Origin: Lysobacter sp.
GTDB lineage: Bacteria; Pseudomonadota; Gammaproteobacteria; Xanthomonadales; Xanthomonadaceae
DNA length: 64,000 nt
NCBI GenBank assembly: GCA_011526085.1
Contig: WYBC01000031.1
Location: 1-64,000, forward strand
Direction: 5' to 3'
The notes beneath the pieces were generated by a model that saw only the letters and a program-made list of their open reading frames with translations, was not told the DNA's origin and did not search any database. Shown here in pieces: positions 18,901-27,315 of this stretch (its first letter is position 1; every line of letters begins with the position of its first letter). A program made the position numbers and the translations under genes.

Positions 18901-20073
18901 ATGATCGATCCTCGCACGCTGCGACTGTCCGACCTGCACGGCGTCGCGCGCCTCGGGGTCGATGCGACGACGGGCATGACCGATCTGGTGGAGGCGATGC
19001 ATGCCGCGATCGCGCGTCCCGATCTGGGTCTCCGTGGTGCGGCACCGGCGCGGACGAACGGTATCACCGGGCTGGTGTATCGGAGCATCCGCGGCGTGAC
19101 CGGATTGACCGGTGCCGGGCTCGATGCGGTGCTCGCCCGGCGGGGCGTCGAACACGAACGTACCTCCTCGGAGCGCGAAGCGGTGATCGCGGCGCTCAAC
19201 GGTGTGCTGGGCGATCATCTCGCGGCTACCGCCAATCCCCTGGCCATTCCCATGCGCCTGCACCATGCGGGCAGACCGCTGGCGCTGCGCAGCGAGGCGC
19301 TGTCGCGGGCCATCCCGGATGCCGGCCCCAGGCTGCTCGTGCTCGTGCATGGCCTGTGCATGAACGATCTGCAGTGGGAGTACGAGGGCCACGATCACGG
19401 CGCGATGCTCGCCGATGCGCTGGGCTATACGCCGCTGTACCTGCACTACAACACCGGGCTTCCGATCGCGGAGAACGGGCGCGATTTCGCCGATCTGCTG
19501 GAAACGCTGCGGACGCAATGGCCGACGCCGATCGACGAGATCGCGATCATCGGCCACAGCATGGGTGGACTGCTCGCGCGCAGCGCCTGTCAGTACGCCG
19601 TGGACGCCGACCATTCCTGGCTGGCATCGCTGCGCGATCTCGTCTGCATGGGCTCGCCGCATCACGGCGCGCCGCTGGAACGCGGCGGTCGCTGGATCGA
19701 TCTCGTCCTCGGCGCGACGCCGTTCGCATCGCCGCTGGCCCGCGTGGGCAAACTCCGCAGCGCCGGCATCACCGACCTGCGCCACGGCGCCACGCGTCCG
19801 CCGCGCAGCCGTCGTCGCGTCGCGCCGTTGCCGCGCGGCGTGCGTTGCTACGCCATCGCCGCGACCACGGGCCTCCGACGCGGCGATCTCAAGGATCGCT
19901 GGATCGGCGACGGCCTCGTGCCGGTCGAAAGCGCGCTCGGCCATCACCCCGATCCCGAGCGCACCATCGGTTTCGCGAAGCGCCGGCAATGGATCGGTTA
20001 CGGGATGCACCATCTGGACCTGCTCGGGCATCCGGATGTCGCTGATCGGTTGCTGCGCTGGTTCGATAAATGA
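18901..20073 (+). CDS. Alpha/beta hydrolase (lipase/acyltransferase-like)
   Basis: A 390-residue cytoplasmic hydrolase without a signal peptide. The oxyanion-hole motif is in RLLVLVHGLCMNDLQWEY, the nucleophile elbow is IIGHSMGGLLAR, and MGSPHHGAPLERGGRW resembles triacylglycerol lipase and PGAP1-like enzymes. GDGLVPVESALG carries the likely catalytic Asp and YGMHHLDLLGHP the catalytic His. The ATG at 18901 is chosen over 18859 because of an upstream AGGA, though weak. It lies 24 bp before an ATP-grasp gene, probably one operon. The substrate is unknown. Confidence 0.85.
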   Translation: MIDPRTLRLSDLHGVARLGVDATTGMTDLVEAMHAAIARPDLGLRGAAPARTNGITGLVYRSIRGVTGLTGAGLDAVLARRGVEHERTSSEREAVIAALNGVLGDHLAATANPLAIPMRLHHAGRPLALRSEALSRAIPDAGPRLLVLVHGLCMNDLQWEYEGHDHGAMLADALGYTPLYLHYNTGLPIAENGRDFADLLETLRTQWPTPIDEIAIIGHSMGGLLARSACQYAVDADHSWLASLRDLVCMGSPHHGAPLERGGRWIDLVLGATPFASPLARVGKLRSAGITDLRHGATRPPRSRRRVAPLPRGVRCYAIAATTGLRRGDLKDRWIGDGLVPVESALGHHPDPERTIGFAKRRQWIGYGMHHLDLLGHPDVADRLLRWFDK

Positions 20074-20097
20074 AATCTTGAAGTCCACGTGGGTGTC

Positions 20098-20865
20098 ATG
20101 AGTGATCTTTCCCGTATCCGGATGGCCTTCGTCGAAGAGCAGGGCAATGGACGCCTCTGTCACGAGTCGTCGCTGGTCGCGCGGTCTTTGCGGGATCGCG
20201 GGGTCGATGTCGAGTTGTTCACGCCCAAAAAAATCGCGCGGCGTGCGTTGCCGCTGGCAGCCGAGACCTTGGTCGTCGGCACGATTCCCGTCGTGCAGGG
20301 AGCCCTCAGACAGTTGGGCATCGAGATTCCGCCACCGGACGATTATCCGGAGGCTCTGCACGCATATCTGTACCGCCGCACCTGGCGGGCCACGTTGCGG
20401 GATGTCGAGTTCGGTGTATGGGAAGGCGCGCCCGCTGTTTTCGCGAAACCCGCGGATCGCCTCAAGTCGTTCACCGGTCGTGTGTTCCGCAGCACGGACG
20501 ATCTGTATTATCTCGGCGCTGCATCGCGTCGCCAGATTGTGTGGTGTTCGGATGTCGTGGTATGGCGTTCCGAATATCGTATCTATGTGCTGCATGACGC
20601 CATCGTTTCGGTGGACCCATACGCCGGTGATCCCTCGGTTGCGCTGGACTTCGATGTCGTGCGCTGCGCCGTCGCCGATTATCGCGCGGCTGGTGCGCCA
20701 TGCGCCTATGCCATCGACTTCGGCGTGTTGTCGGATGGACGCACCGCACTGGTCGAAGCCAATGAAGGGTATGGGTTGGGCGCGTATGTCATCGATGCGG
20801 ACGCCTATACCGATCTGCTGCTGGCGCGATGGCTCGAACTGTCGTGTACGTCGATGGCGCGATAG
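20098..20865 (+). CDS. ATP-grasp protein, R2K-clade type
   Basis: A 255-residue protein resembling the R2K clade of ATP-grasp ligases (DUF4343 type). The lysine-bearing segment AVFAKPADRLKSFTGRVF matches the clade signature, as do WRSEYRIYVLHDAIV and CAYAIDFGVLSDGRTALVE (acidic metal-binding residues) and NEGYGLGAY. Members are predicted to join carboxylate and amine groups on peptides or similar substrates; none is well characterised. The hydrolase gene 24 bp upstream is a plausible partner. ATG 20098 is preferred to GTG 20089. Confidence 0.75.
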   Translation: MSDLSRIRMAFVEEQGNGRLCHESSLVARSLRDRGVDVELFTPKKIARRALPLAAETLVVGTIPVVQGALRQLGIEIPPPDDYPEALHAYLYRRTWRATLRDVEFGVWEGAPAVFAKPADRLKSFTGRVFRSTDDLYYLGAASRRQIVWCSDVVVWRSEYRIYVLHDAIVSVDPYAGDPSVALDFDVVRCAVADYRAAGAPCAYAIDFGVLSDGRTALVEANEGYGLGAYVIDADAYTDLLLARWLELSCTSMAR

Positions 20866-21085
20866 TGCGCACCCCGGCACACCGGCTGTGCCAACGCATC
20901 GCAGGGATGCGGTGCGGCATCGTGCGCCTGACATGGCAGTCTTTCGACGCACAGCGCGTCATGCGCCCGGTGCCGTATCCCGCAGCATGAACGACCACGG
21001 CGAGTGGCGTGGCCGCGTCTCGAAACATCTCCCGTTGACCAGTGTGTCCGGGCAATCGCGCCCGGCGTCGACATGGAGAGTGGTC

Positions 21086-21313
21086 ATGGCCCTGCGCAAA
21101 GTGAAGTCGCGTCTCGATTTCGTTCTTCAGATCACCAATTACTTCAACGGTCACTGGGAAGATCCCGAATGGGGACGCCGTCCGGCCAATCAGGTGCTGA
21201 TCGCGCTGGCGATCCGCGATCTCGCCAGCGGCGTCGGCGATTCGGCGCTGCAGAAGCAGATCCTGGACGCGGCCGACAAGGCCATCGCGAAGAATGCGGC
21301 GGCGGTGAAGTAA
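21086..21313 (+). CDS. Small conserved-looking helical protein
   Basis: A 75-residue basic protein (RKVKSRLDFVLQITNYFNG, then ALAIRDLASGVGDSALQKQI). The ATG has GGAG seven bases upstream, the best ribosome site in this area, and it is the last start in the frame that makes sense; the long frame from 20102 is a shadow of the ATP-grasp gene. No signal peptide or known domain. Followed by a perfect hairpin at 21337. Confidence 0.65.
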   Translation: MALRKVKSRLDFVLQITNYFNGHWEDPEWGRRPANQVLIALAIRDLASGVGDSALQKQILDAADKAIAKNAAAVK

Positions 21314-21336
21314 TCCGTTCGAGATCGAAGATGGTG

Positions 21337-21360
21337 CCCGGGAGGCGTGGGCCTCCCGGG
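21337..21360 (+). terminator. Perfect hairpin after the small gene
   Basis: CCCGGGAGGC (21337-21346), loop GTGG, then GCCTCCCGGG (21351-21360). No T run follows, so it may be an mRNA-stabilising or Rho-assisted end rather than a classic terminator. Confidence 0.5.
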
Positions 21361-21421
21361 TGCGGTGCGGAGGGCATCCTGCGGTTATCATGCCGCTGAA
21401 TCCAGACGCGCGAGTGCCCGC

Positions 21422-22813
21422 ATGACGCCCTGCCTCTCCTCGAATCGGCCGTCGGGTTCGCGCCTGGCGTTCTGGCTCTTGTGCGTCGTCTGCGCGTTGC
21501 CGGTGCAGGCCGCGGATGTGGCGGGTGATGAAGATGAGCGTCGGCAACTCGAAGAGGCCGAGCGTCTGATCGAAGCCTGGCCCGAGCGCGACAACGCGCT
21601 GTCTGATGCGCAGCGGATGGTCGATGCGGTCCTGGCGCGCGATCCGGAGGTTTCGGACGCGTATCGCCTGCGCGCGATGATCCTGATGCGCGGTGGGTAT
21701 ATCAGCGGAGACGATTACCGGCAGGACGCTCTGGTCCATGCCGAACGCAATGTCGATGCCGCGATCGCGAAAGCGCCGGACAACGCCCGCGCCCATGTCC
21801 TGCGCGCCAGCATCTATCGTTCGACCGGACGCGATGCGCAGTCGCGCGCCGACCTGCAGCGCGCGGAAGCGCTGGCGCCCGACAATCCGTGGATCCAGTT
21901 CGGCTGGGCCGATCATGACTTCGAAGACAAACAGTGGAACAACGCCGTCCGGCGTTGCCGCGAAGGCGCCAGGCGCGCTCCTGACGATATCGAGGTCCAG
22001 GTCTATGCCCGATCCTGCCTGATCCGTTATCACGCGCAGGCCGGCGAAGAAGCGGAGATGGAGAAACTCCACCGTGAGCGGATCGCGATCAAGCCGTCGG
22101 CCGCCTGGTCGTACGGGAGTTACGCGCAGTTTCTCCAGTGCAGACCCGGGCGCCGGGACGATGCCATCGCGCAGGCGAAGGCCGCGATCGCGATCATGGA
22201 CTACGGTCTGGCGCACAGGCCGCTCGCGATCGCGCTGTATCTTCGATGGGCCGATGAAGTGCGTGCGGGACAATCGGCGCGTGCGGAGGCGACGTGGCGC
22301 GAGGTGCGCGCGCAGGGTGCCGTGGATGTCGCTGCATTGATCGAAGAAGCCTGCAGCGGCAGGGCGCTGTACGACACGCTGTTCGCGCTGCGCGCCACCG
22401 GCCGCGCGCGGATGTATGCCCCCGGGGAAGCGATTCTGCTGGCGACGAAACGTCACGATGAGACGGGGCGGATGCTGCCGGGAGTCTTCCGGATGACGGT
22501 TGCGGCGACCGGTCGGGATGGCGACCGGGTTTACCTGAATTCGATCGGTGACTATCGCGACCCGCGCTGTCTGACCCTGCGCTTCGTCCCGAAAGCGCTC
22601 GAAGCGTTCAGGGCCGCGCATGGCATGGAGCCCGATGCGTTCTTCGAGGGCAAGGACGTCACCGTGGTCGGCATCGCCCGTCGGGTCAGGATCGAGATCC
22701 TGCCGGGATCGAACGCGACGGAAAGCCATCAGTACCGGACATTCGTCGATATCGTCGAGATCGATCAGATCCGATTGTTCGAAGACCTGCCGGTCTCGCC
22801 GGACAAGGGGTGA
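21422..22813 (+). CDS. Exported TPR-repeat protein
   Basis: A 463-residue protein with a signal peptide (RLAFWLLCVVCALPVQA) and at least three tetratricopeptide-like repeats between about residues 60 and 260 (LVHAERNVDAAIAKAPDNAR, SRADLQRAEALAPDNPWI, NAVRRCREGARRAPDD). The C-terminal 120 residues form a separate beta-rich domain (EGKDVTVVGIARRVRIEI), possibly an OB-like fold. TPRs hold protein complexes; the partner is unknown. ATG 21422 is chosen because it begins the signal peptide. Confidence 0.75.
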   Translation: MTPCLSSNRPSGSRLAFWLLCVVCALPVQAADVAGDEDERRQLEEAERLIEAWPERDNALSDAQRMVDAVLARDPEVSDAYRLRAMILMRGGYISGDDYRQDALVHAERNVDAAIAKAPDNARAHVLRASIYRSTGRDAQSRADLQRAEALAPDNPWIQFGWADHDFEDKQWNNAVRRCREGARRAPDDIEVQVYARSCLIRYHAQAGEEAEMEKLHRERIAIKPSAAWSYGSYAQFLQCRPGRRDDAIAQAKAAIAIMDYGLAHRPLAIALYLRWADEVRAGQSARAEATWREVRAQGAVDVAALIEEACSGRALYDTLFALRATGRARMYAPGEAILLATKRHDETGRMLPGVFRMTVAATGRDGDRVYLNSIGDYRDPRCLTLRFVPKALEAFRAAHGMEPDAFFEGKDVTVVGIARRVRIEILPGSNATESHQYRTFVDIVEIDQIRLFEDLPVSPDKG

Positions 22814-23024
22814 CGGATCGGCCCTGACGACAGCCCGCGATGCGGAGGACGTCCGGATGGGCGCTTCCCGGCGGGTCGTCCGCGCCTGCATCCATCCGCC
22901 GCCTTGCCCCGTATCCATCGTGTCGCAGGCCACCCGGTTGCGGTAGGTGGCCCCGGACGTTCTTGACCCGTCCACCCCCCCCGGTCCAGTCTGCGATCCG
23001 ATCCACGCGTTTTCCGGAGGTCTC

Positions 23025-23423
23025 ATGTGGTTCAAGCGCTTCTGCATCACCTTGCCGGTGTTCTTCGCCATCGACATGCTGTGGCTGGCCGTGATCGCGC
23101 GCGGGTTCTATCGCGATCAGATCGGCAGCCTGCTCAAGGCCGACGTGAACTGGGCGGCGGCGATCCTGTTCTATCTGATCTTCATCGGTGGTCTGGTGTA
23201 TTTCGTCATCGCGCCGGCGCTCGAAAAGCGTTCGCTGCGCCATGCCGCGATCGCGGGCGGGGCCTTCGGATTCGTCACCTACGCCACCTTCGATCTGACC
23301 AGCCTGGCCATGATCCGCGATTGGCCGGTGCTGGTGACGGTGGTCGACATGGCCTGGGGCACGGTGCTGTCGGCATCGGTGTCGATCGTGTCGTTCTCCA
23401 TCGCCCGCAGAGTCGGAGCGTGA
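23025..23423 (+). CDS. DUF2177 family membrane protein
   Basis: A 132-residue integral membrane protein with four hydrophobic segments; typical family features are FFAIDMLWLAVIARGFY near the N-terminus and YATFDLTSLAMIRDWP. The start has GGAGG four bases upstream; the longer frame has no such site. The gene lies 4 bp before a DUF1295 gene. In related genomes these two accompany fatty-acid or lipid-modifying genes, but no such enzyme is adjacent here. Function unknown. Confidence 0.85.
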   Translation: MWFKRFCITLPVFFAIDMLWLAVIARGFYRDQIGSLLKADVNWAAAILFYLIFIGGLVYFVIAPALEKRSLRHAAIAGGAFGFVTYATFDLTSLAMIRDWPVLVTVVDMAWGTVLSASVSIVSFSIARRVGA

Positions 23424-23427
23424 ACCG

Positions 23428-24222
23428 ATGAATGTCGCCGGTTTTTCAGAAGCCTGGGTGCCGTGGTCGGCGATGCTGCTGATGGCGGTCGCGGTCTGGG
23501 CGCTGAGCGTCCGCCTGCGCGACGTGAGCATCGTCGACAGCCTGTGGTCGATCTTCTTCATCGTCTTCACCGCGCTGTTCGCGTGGCGGATGCGCAGCGA
23601 TGCGGTCGCGTCGTACGTGCTGATCGCGCTCGTCGTGCTGTGGGGCGTACGGTTGTCGGCGTACATCACGATACGCAATCACGGCAACGGCGAGGATCGG
23701 CGCTATCAGGCCATCCGCGCGCGCAACCAGCCGAATTTCGAGTTCAAGAGCCTGTATCTGGTCTTCATCCTGCAGGCGGTGCTGGCGGCGGTGATTGTGC
23801 TGCCGGTGGCGCCGATCCTCAACGAAGCGCAGCCCGCGAATGCAGTGACCTACGCCGGTTTCGCGATCGCCGCGTTCGGCGCGCTGTTCGAGACCGTGGC
23901 CGATGCGCAGATGGCGCGGTTCAAAAAGGATCGGGCCAAGACCACGCGCACCGGGCAGGACACGGTCATGGACCGCGGCCTGTGGCGCTACAGCCGGCAT
24001 CCGAACTATTTCGGCGAAGCCACGTTCTGGTGGGGGCTCTGGCTCGCGTCGGCCAGCATGGGCGGCGCATGGACGGTGTTCTCGCCGCTGCTGATGACCT
24101 GGCTGTTGACCCGCGTCTCCGGCGTGCCGCTGCTGGAAGCCGATCTTCGCCAGCGCAGCCAGGCGTATCGCGATTACCTGGAAACGACGCCCCGATTCTT
24201 TCCGGGGCGCCCGAAGCGCTGA
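23428..24222 (+). CDS. DUF1295 family membrane enzyme, steroid 5-alpha-reductase-like
   Basis: A 264-residue inner-membrane protein with six to seven hydrophobic segments. The C-terminal signature is DRGLWRYSRHPNYFGEATFW, shared with the isoprenylcysteine methyltransferase/5-alpha-reductase superfamily, and implies binding of a nucleotide or SAM cofactor and a lipid substrate. The reaction is not known. Expressed with the DUF2177 gene (4 bp apart). A perfect inverted repeat follows 14 bp after the stop. Confidence 0.85.
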   Translation: MNVAGFSEAWVPWSAMLLMAVAVWALSVRLRDVSIVDSLWSIFFIVFTALFAWRMRSDAVASYVLIALVVLWGVRLSAYITIRNHGNGEDRRYQAIRARNQPNFEFKSLYLVFILQAVLAAVIVLPVAPILNEAQPANAVTYAGFAIAAFGALFETVADAQMARFKKDRAKTTRTGQDTVMDRGLWRYSRHPNYFGEATFWWGLWLASASMGGAWTVFSPLLMTWLLTRVSGVPLLEADLRQRSQAYRDYLETTPRFFPGRPKR

Positions 24223-24236
24223 TGGTCTCTTGTCGC

Positions 24237-24264
24237 TCGTCGCAGGGGATCGCCCCTGCGACGA
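24237..24264. terminator. Perfect 12-bp inverted repeat between converging genes
   Basis: TCGTCGCAGGGG (24237-24248), loop ATCG, CCCCTGCGACGA (24253-24264). It sits between the ends of the DUF1295 gene and the pectate lyase gene and could stop transcription from both sides; no T run. Confidence 0.55.
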
Positions 24265-24284
24265 AGATGTCGTGCGATCAAGGC

Positions 24285-25655
24285 TCAACGCCTCGCTGAA
24301 GCCGCGTTGGAATTGGTGACGGTTCCGTTCGTGGTGTTCTTGATCCAGTAGTAGTACGTCGTTCCGGTGGCGGCGGTGGTGTCGCTGAAGCTGCGGATGG
24401 TGGCGCCGATGGTGCCGATGCGGGTGCGGCCGCTGGGGTCGGCATCGGTGTCGCGATACACCTCCTGCGCGGCGGTGGTCAGGTTCGCGGTGGTCCAGGT
24501 CAGTCCGATGTCGGTGCCGGTGGCGCGGGCCGTGAGGTCGATCGAGGCGGCACCGCCGGTGCACTGCGGCGCGGTGGTCGCCAGATTGGTTTTCGCGCCC
24601 GCGGTCGCGAACACGAGGCATTTCACCTGCGCGGCCGCGGCGATGCCCAGGGTGTAGGGCAGGGCTTCCGGGTACGCGCGGGTGGTCTGCCAGTTGGTGG
24701 CGTTGACGGTCCCGCTGCTGCCGGCGGTCCAGGTGATGCCGGCGCCGACATAGTTGCTGCGCAGGTCCCAATAGCCGATCTGCGAACTGTCGCGGGACGT
24801 GACCGGATTGGCGATGTTCTCGAAGTAGTTCGCTTCGATCAGCGACACCCCGCCCATGCGCACGTTGATGCCGGAGGTGGACACGTTGCCGAAGTAGTTG
24901 TTCGCCATGTGGCTCAGGCCGAAGCGCTGCAGTGGCAGGCGCGACTGCACGTTCTCGAAGCGGTTGCGGTAATACGTGGTACGCGCGGCGCCGTGTTCGG
25001 TCGCGCTGTCGCTGTGGCCGTTGAGCGAGACCTTCTGGTAGTTGTAGATGTGGTTGTACGACACGGTGATGCGATTGGCGCCGCGTTTGATGTCGATGCC
25101 GCCGTCGAAACTGGCGTCGCCGGCGCCCGGGCAACTGGTGAGCGAGGCGAAGATGGTGTTGTGATCGATCCAGATCCGCGAAGGGATGCGGCCGGTGCCG
25201 CGGCCCTCGACGGTGATGGAGTCGGCGCCTTCGCCGCCCGGCAGCAGCCCGATCGTCATGTTGCGCACGATCACGTTCTGCGAGTTGCCGACGATGAAGA
25301 TCCCGAAGTTGGCGGACGAGCCGTTGGCGCCGAGGATCGTGATGTCGCTCTTGTCCTTGATCTCGACCACGTTCGCCGGCTTCTGCCACTGCGCGCAGAC
25401 GTCGGTGATGCTGCCGAAGTTGAAGGTGCCGGTGTAGTTGAGCACCAGGCCGCCGCTGCCGCCGTAGGCGGCGATCGCGGTACGCATCTGTTCGGGGGTG
25501 CTCACGTTGACCGGCGCGCGGCTGCCGCCGCCGGTGGCGCCTGCGGCATAGCCCATGGCCTGGGCGTGGACATCGGTGTTGAAGGCGAGCGCGAGCGAGA
25601 GCGAGGCGGCGGCGAGCGTGAACGCCCGGGCCGGCAATCTGCGACTGATGTTCAT
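24285..25655 (-). CDS. Secreted pectate lyase (PL1) with C-terminal Fn3-like domain
   Basis: A 456-residue exported enzyme that would cleave polygalacturonate by beta-elimination. A signal peptide ends at about residue 32 (DVHAQA). The parallel beta-helix domain (about 45-360) shows the family motifs RIWIDHNTIFAS, GGIDIKRGANRITVSYNHI, and QRFGLSHMANNYFGN. A C-terminal domain of about 85 residues (IDLTARATGTDIGLTWTT to TGTTYYYWIKNT) resembles fibronectin type III and may aid binding. Two Cys pairs are possible. The leader region upstream has hairpins and palindromes. Confidence 0.9.
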   Translation of the reverse strand: MNISRRLPARAFTLAAASLSLALAFNTDVHAQAMGYAAGATGGGSRAPVNVSTPEQMRTAIAAYGGSGGLVLNYTGTFNFGSITDVCAQWQKPANVVEIKDKSDITILGANGSSANFGIFIVGNSQNVIVRNMTIGLLPGGEGADSITVEGRGTGRIPSRIWIDHNTIFASLTSCPGAGDASFDGGIDIKRGANRITVSYNHIYNYQKVSLNGHSDSATEHGAARTTYYRNRFENVQSRLPLQRFGLSHMANNYFGNVSTSGINVRMGGVSLIEANYFENIANPVTSRDSSQIGYWDLRSNYVGAGITWTAGSSGTVNATNWQTTRAYPEALPYTLGIAAAAQVKCLVFATAGAKTNLATTAPQCTGGAASIDLTARATGTDIGLTWTTANLTTAAQEVYRDTDADPSGRTRIGTIGATIRSFSDTTAATGTTYYYWIKNTTNGTVTNSNAASARR

Positions 25656-26104
25656 GTGAGTCCTTGTCCGATGAGTGGGCCCTGTTCCGCAGCCGCGTCC
25701 GACGGCGCTCCGGCGTTGCCTCGGCCGGGTGTCGTGGCGACGCGCTCATTCGACGGATTAATGCCACCGGTGTCAATTTGCATTGCAGCATGGCGGCAGC
25801 GACTTCGCCTCGACCCGTGCATTGGTCGAGGCCTGGGATGGGGTATCGGCCTGCCATGATTCGATTCGAATGAAATCAAATCATTGCGAAGCCACATCGA
25901 TGCTCCGACGCGTTCGCGGGTGCCGATGGATGGAGACGGCGATCGCTGTGGATACCGCGTCCATGGCGTGAACATCGGCGTGGAAACGCGCCGCAATCGA
26001 TTTCTTCGCTATCGAAAAATGTCCATGTGGACATTCCGGATCCGGATGCCGCTCGCGCAGGGAGGCCCGCGGGACCGATCTCGATAAATTTCCGGCGGCA
26101 CAAA
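25656..26104. other. Long intergenic region with three dyads
   Basis: About 450 bp with no supported gene; short open frames here lack ribosome sites and family similarity. Three dyads stand out: the 9-bp stem GCCTCGACC/GGTCGAGGC at 25807-25832, TGTCCA-TG-TGGACA at 26020-26033, and the perfect palindrome TCCGGATCCGGA at 26035-26046, directly after it. They may be operators for the pectate lyase gene, which reads leftward from 25655. Confidence 0.55.
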
Positions 26105-26136
26105 CGAACACGCCCGGCATCTGCCGGGCGTGTTCG
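26105..26136 (-). terminator. Terminator of the effector operon
   Basis: A perfect 15-bp inverted repeat (CGAACACGCCCGGCA and its complement) around a 2-nt centre, followed on the minus strand by TTTG. It lies 18 bp after the stop of the putative effector gene. Confidence 0.8.
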
Positions 26137-26154
26137 AGATCCGGGCGACGGGAC

Positions 26155-27276
26155 TCAGGCGGTCATGGTCGGCGCGCGGCGGGTTTCCTGATCGGGCGTG
26201 GCCAACTGCGGGGCCTGTGCCTCGACCGCATTGTTGGCCGCGACCTGCACCGGCGTGGCGCGGGCTTCGTTCTCGCTCACGCGGGCGTGGGTGGGGCCCT
26301 GGACGTCGGTGCGGCCGTCGAAGACGAACAGGTTGCGATCCGGTTGGCCGTTGGCATCGTTCACCGGCTTGCCGATTTCGATGTTGGTGACCCCGGTCAG
26401 GTTGGCGCGCGTGGCCGCGGCGTAGAGATTCGCGGCCAGCGCATCACCTTCGAGGCCCTTGGCGTTCATCGCGGTGACCACTTGGCCATACATCGGGTCC
26501 TGGCGCATGCGATCGACGTTGGGATCGGCTGCGTTGGGGGTAGCGTTCGCCAGCCGCGTTTCCGGCTGCCCGGGCGTCGGCGTCGGTGCGGCCTGGCTGA
26601 CCGAGGTGTCGGTGGAGACGACGCCCGGCGTGTTGATCTGCGGTGCCAGCGGGCCGGACGGTGCGAGGCCGTGCTGGCCGCGCACCACGCGATCGCTCCA
26701 TTCGAGATTGCCGCTGCGGTCGACCACGACCAGCTTGCCCTGGTTGAGGGCCTGCTCGACGAGATTGGCGAGCTGTTCCGGCGAGGCGTTGCGATTGGCG
26801 GCGCCGATCGAGCGACCGATCTCGTTGTTGTAGAGATCCATCGCTTCGCGGTTCGCGGGATTGTTCGGCCCGCCCTCGTGCGCGGTCGCGAACGCGCGCG
26901 TCCAGTTCTCGCCGTACTCCTTCGTCATCAACGCGTTCCAGTAGGCATGACGGAACGCGTCGCGATGACCGTCGTTGCCCTGCCATTCGCGTTCGCGACC
27001 TTCGGGAATGTTCCCGGGCCGCGGATTGTCGGGGAAACGGCGCTCGCCTTCGGCGAAGGCGCGGTCCTTGATGTCGCTCATCCGGCTCAGGCCAACGAGA
27101 CCGCGGTCGAAGGTCATCTGGTCGAGCAGTTCGCCTTCGGTCTTCGTCATGCGGACCGAACTGGTGAAGGGGATGTCGATCGCACCGAACGCGCGCGGGT
27201 GGTAATCGATCATCTGGTCGTTGGCGACCTGGTACTGGGTGCGGATGTTGTTCAGATCGGGCCGGGGATCTGCCAT
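26155..27276 (-). CDS. Putative type IV secretion antibacterial effector (XVIPCD C-terminus)
   Basis: A 373-residue protein without a signal peptide. The N-terminal domain (about 45-195) has the motif NDGHRDAFRHAYWNALM (H104, D106, H110), TAHEGGPNNP and DLYNNEIGRSIG, which I match to the DUF6973 type; the His/Asp motif suggests a hydrolase, possibly a phospholipase. A Pro/Thr-rich linker follows (about 205-255). The C-terminal 115 residues look like an XVIPCD, the signal that docks Xanthomonas effectors on VirD4: DPMYGQVVTAMNAKG, AANLYAAATRANLTGVTNIE, RNLFVFDGRTD, and a Gln/Ala-rich tail. AAGGAG lies six bases before the ATG. The lipoprotein gene upstream would be its immunity partner. Confidence 0.78.
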   Translation of the reverse strand: MADPRPDLNNIRTQYQVANDQMIDYHPRAFGAIDIPFTSSVRMTKTEGELLDQMTFDRGLVGLSRMSDIKDRAFAEGERRFPDNPRPGNIPEGREREWQGNDGHRDAFRHAYWNALMTKEYGENWTRAFATAHEGGPNNPANREAMDLYNNEIGRSIGAANRNASPEQLANLVEQALNQGKLVVVDRSGNLEWSDRVVRGQHGLAPSGPLAPQINTPGVVSTDTSVSQAAPTPTPGQPETRLANATPNAADPNVDRMRQDPMYGQVVTAMNAKGLEGDALAANLYAAATRANLTGVTNIEIGKPVNDANGQPDRNLFVFDGRTDVQGPTHARVSENEARATPVQVAANNAVEAQAPQLATPDQETRRAPTMTA

Positions 27277-27315
27277 GGGAGGCTCCTTGTGCAGCCGTGC
27301 TTCAGGGCGTGGGGC

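Noticed and set aside
20102-21085. Long frame covering the ATP-grasp gene in another frame
   Set aside because: Low-complexity shadow; only its last 75 codons have a ribosome site and are kept as a small gene.
25876-26120. Short frames in the 25.7-26.1 kb gap
   Set aside because: No ribosome sites or family similarity; overlap palindromes on both strands.
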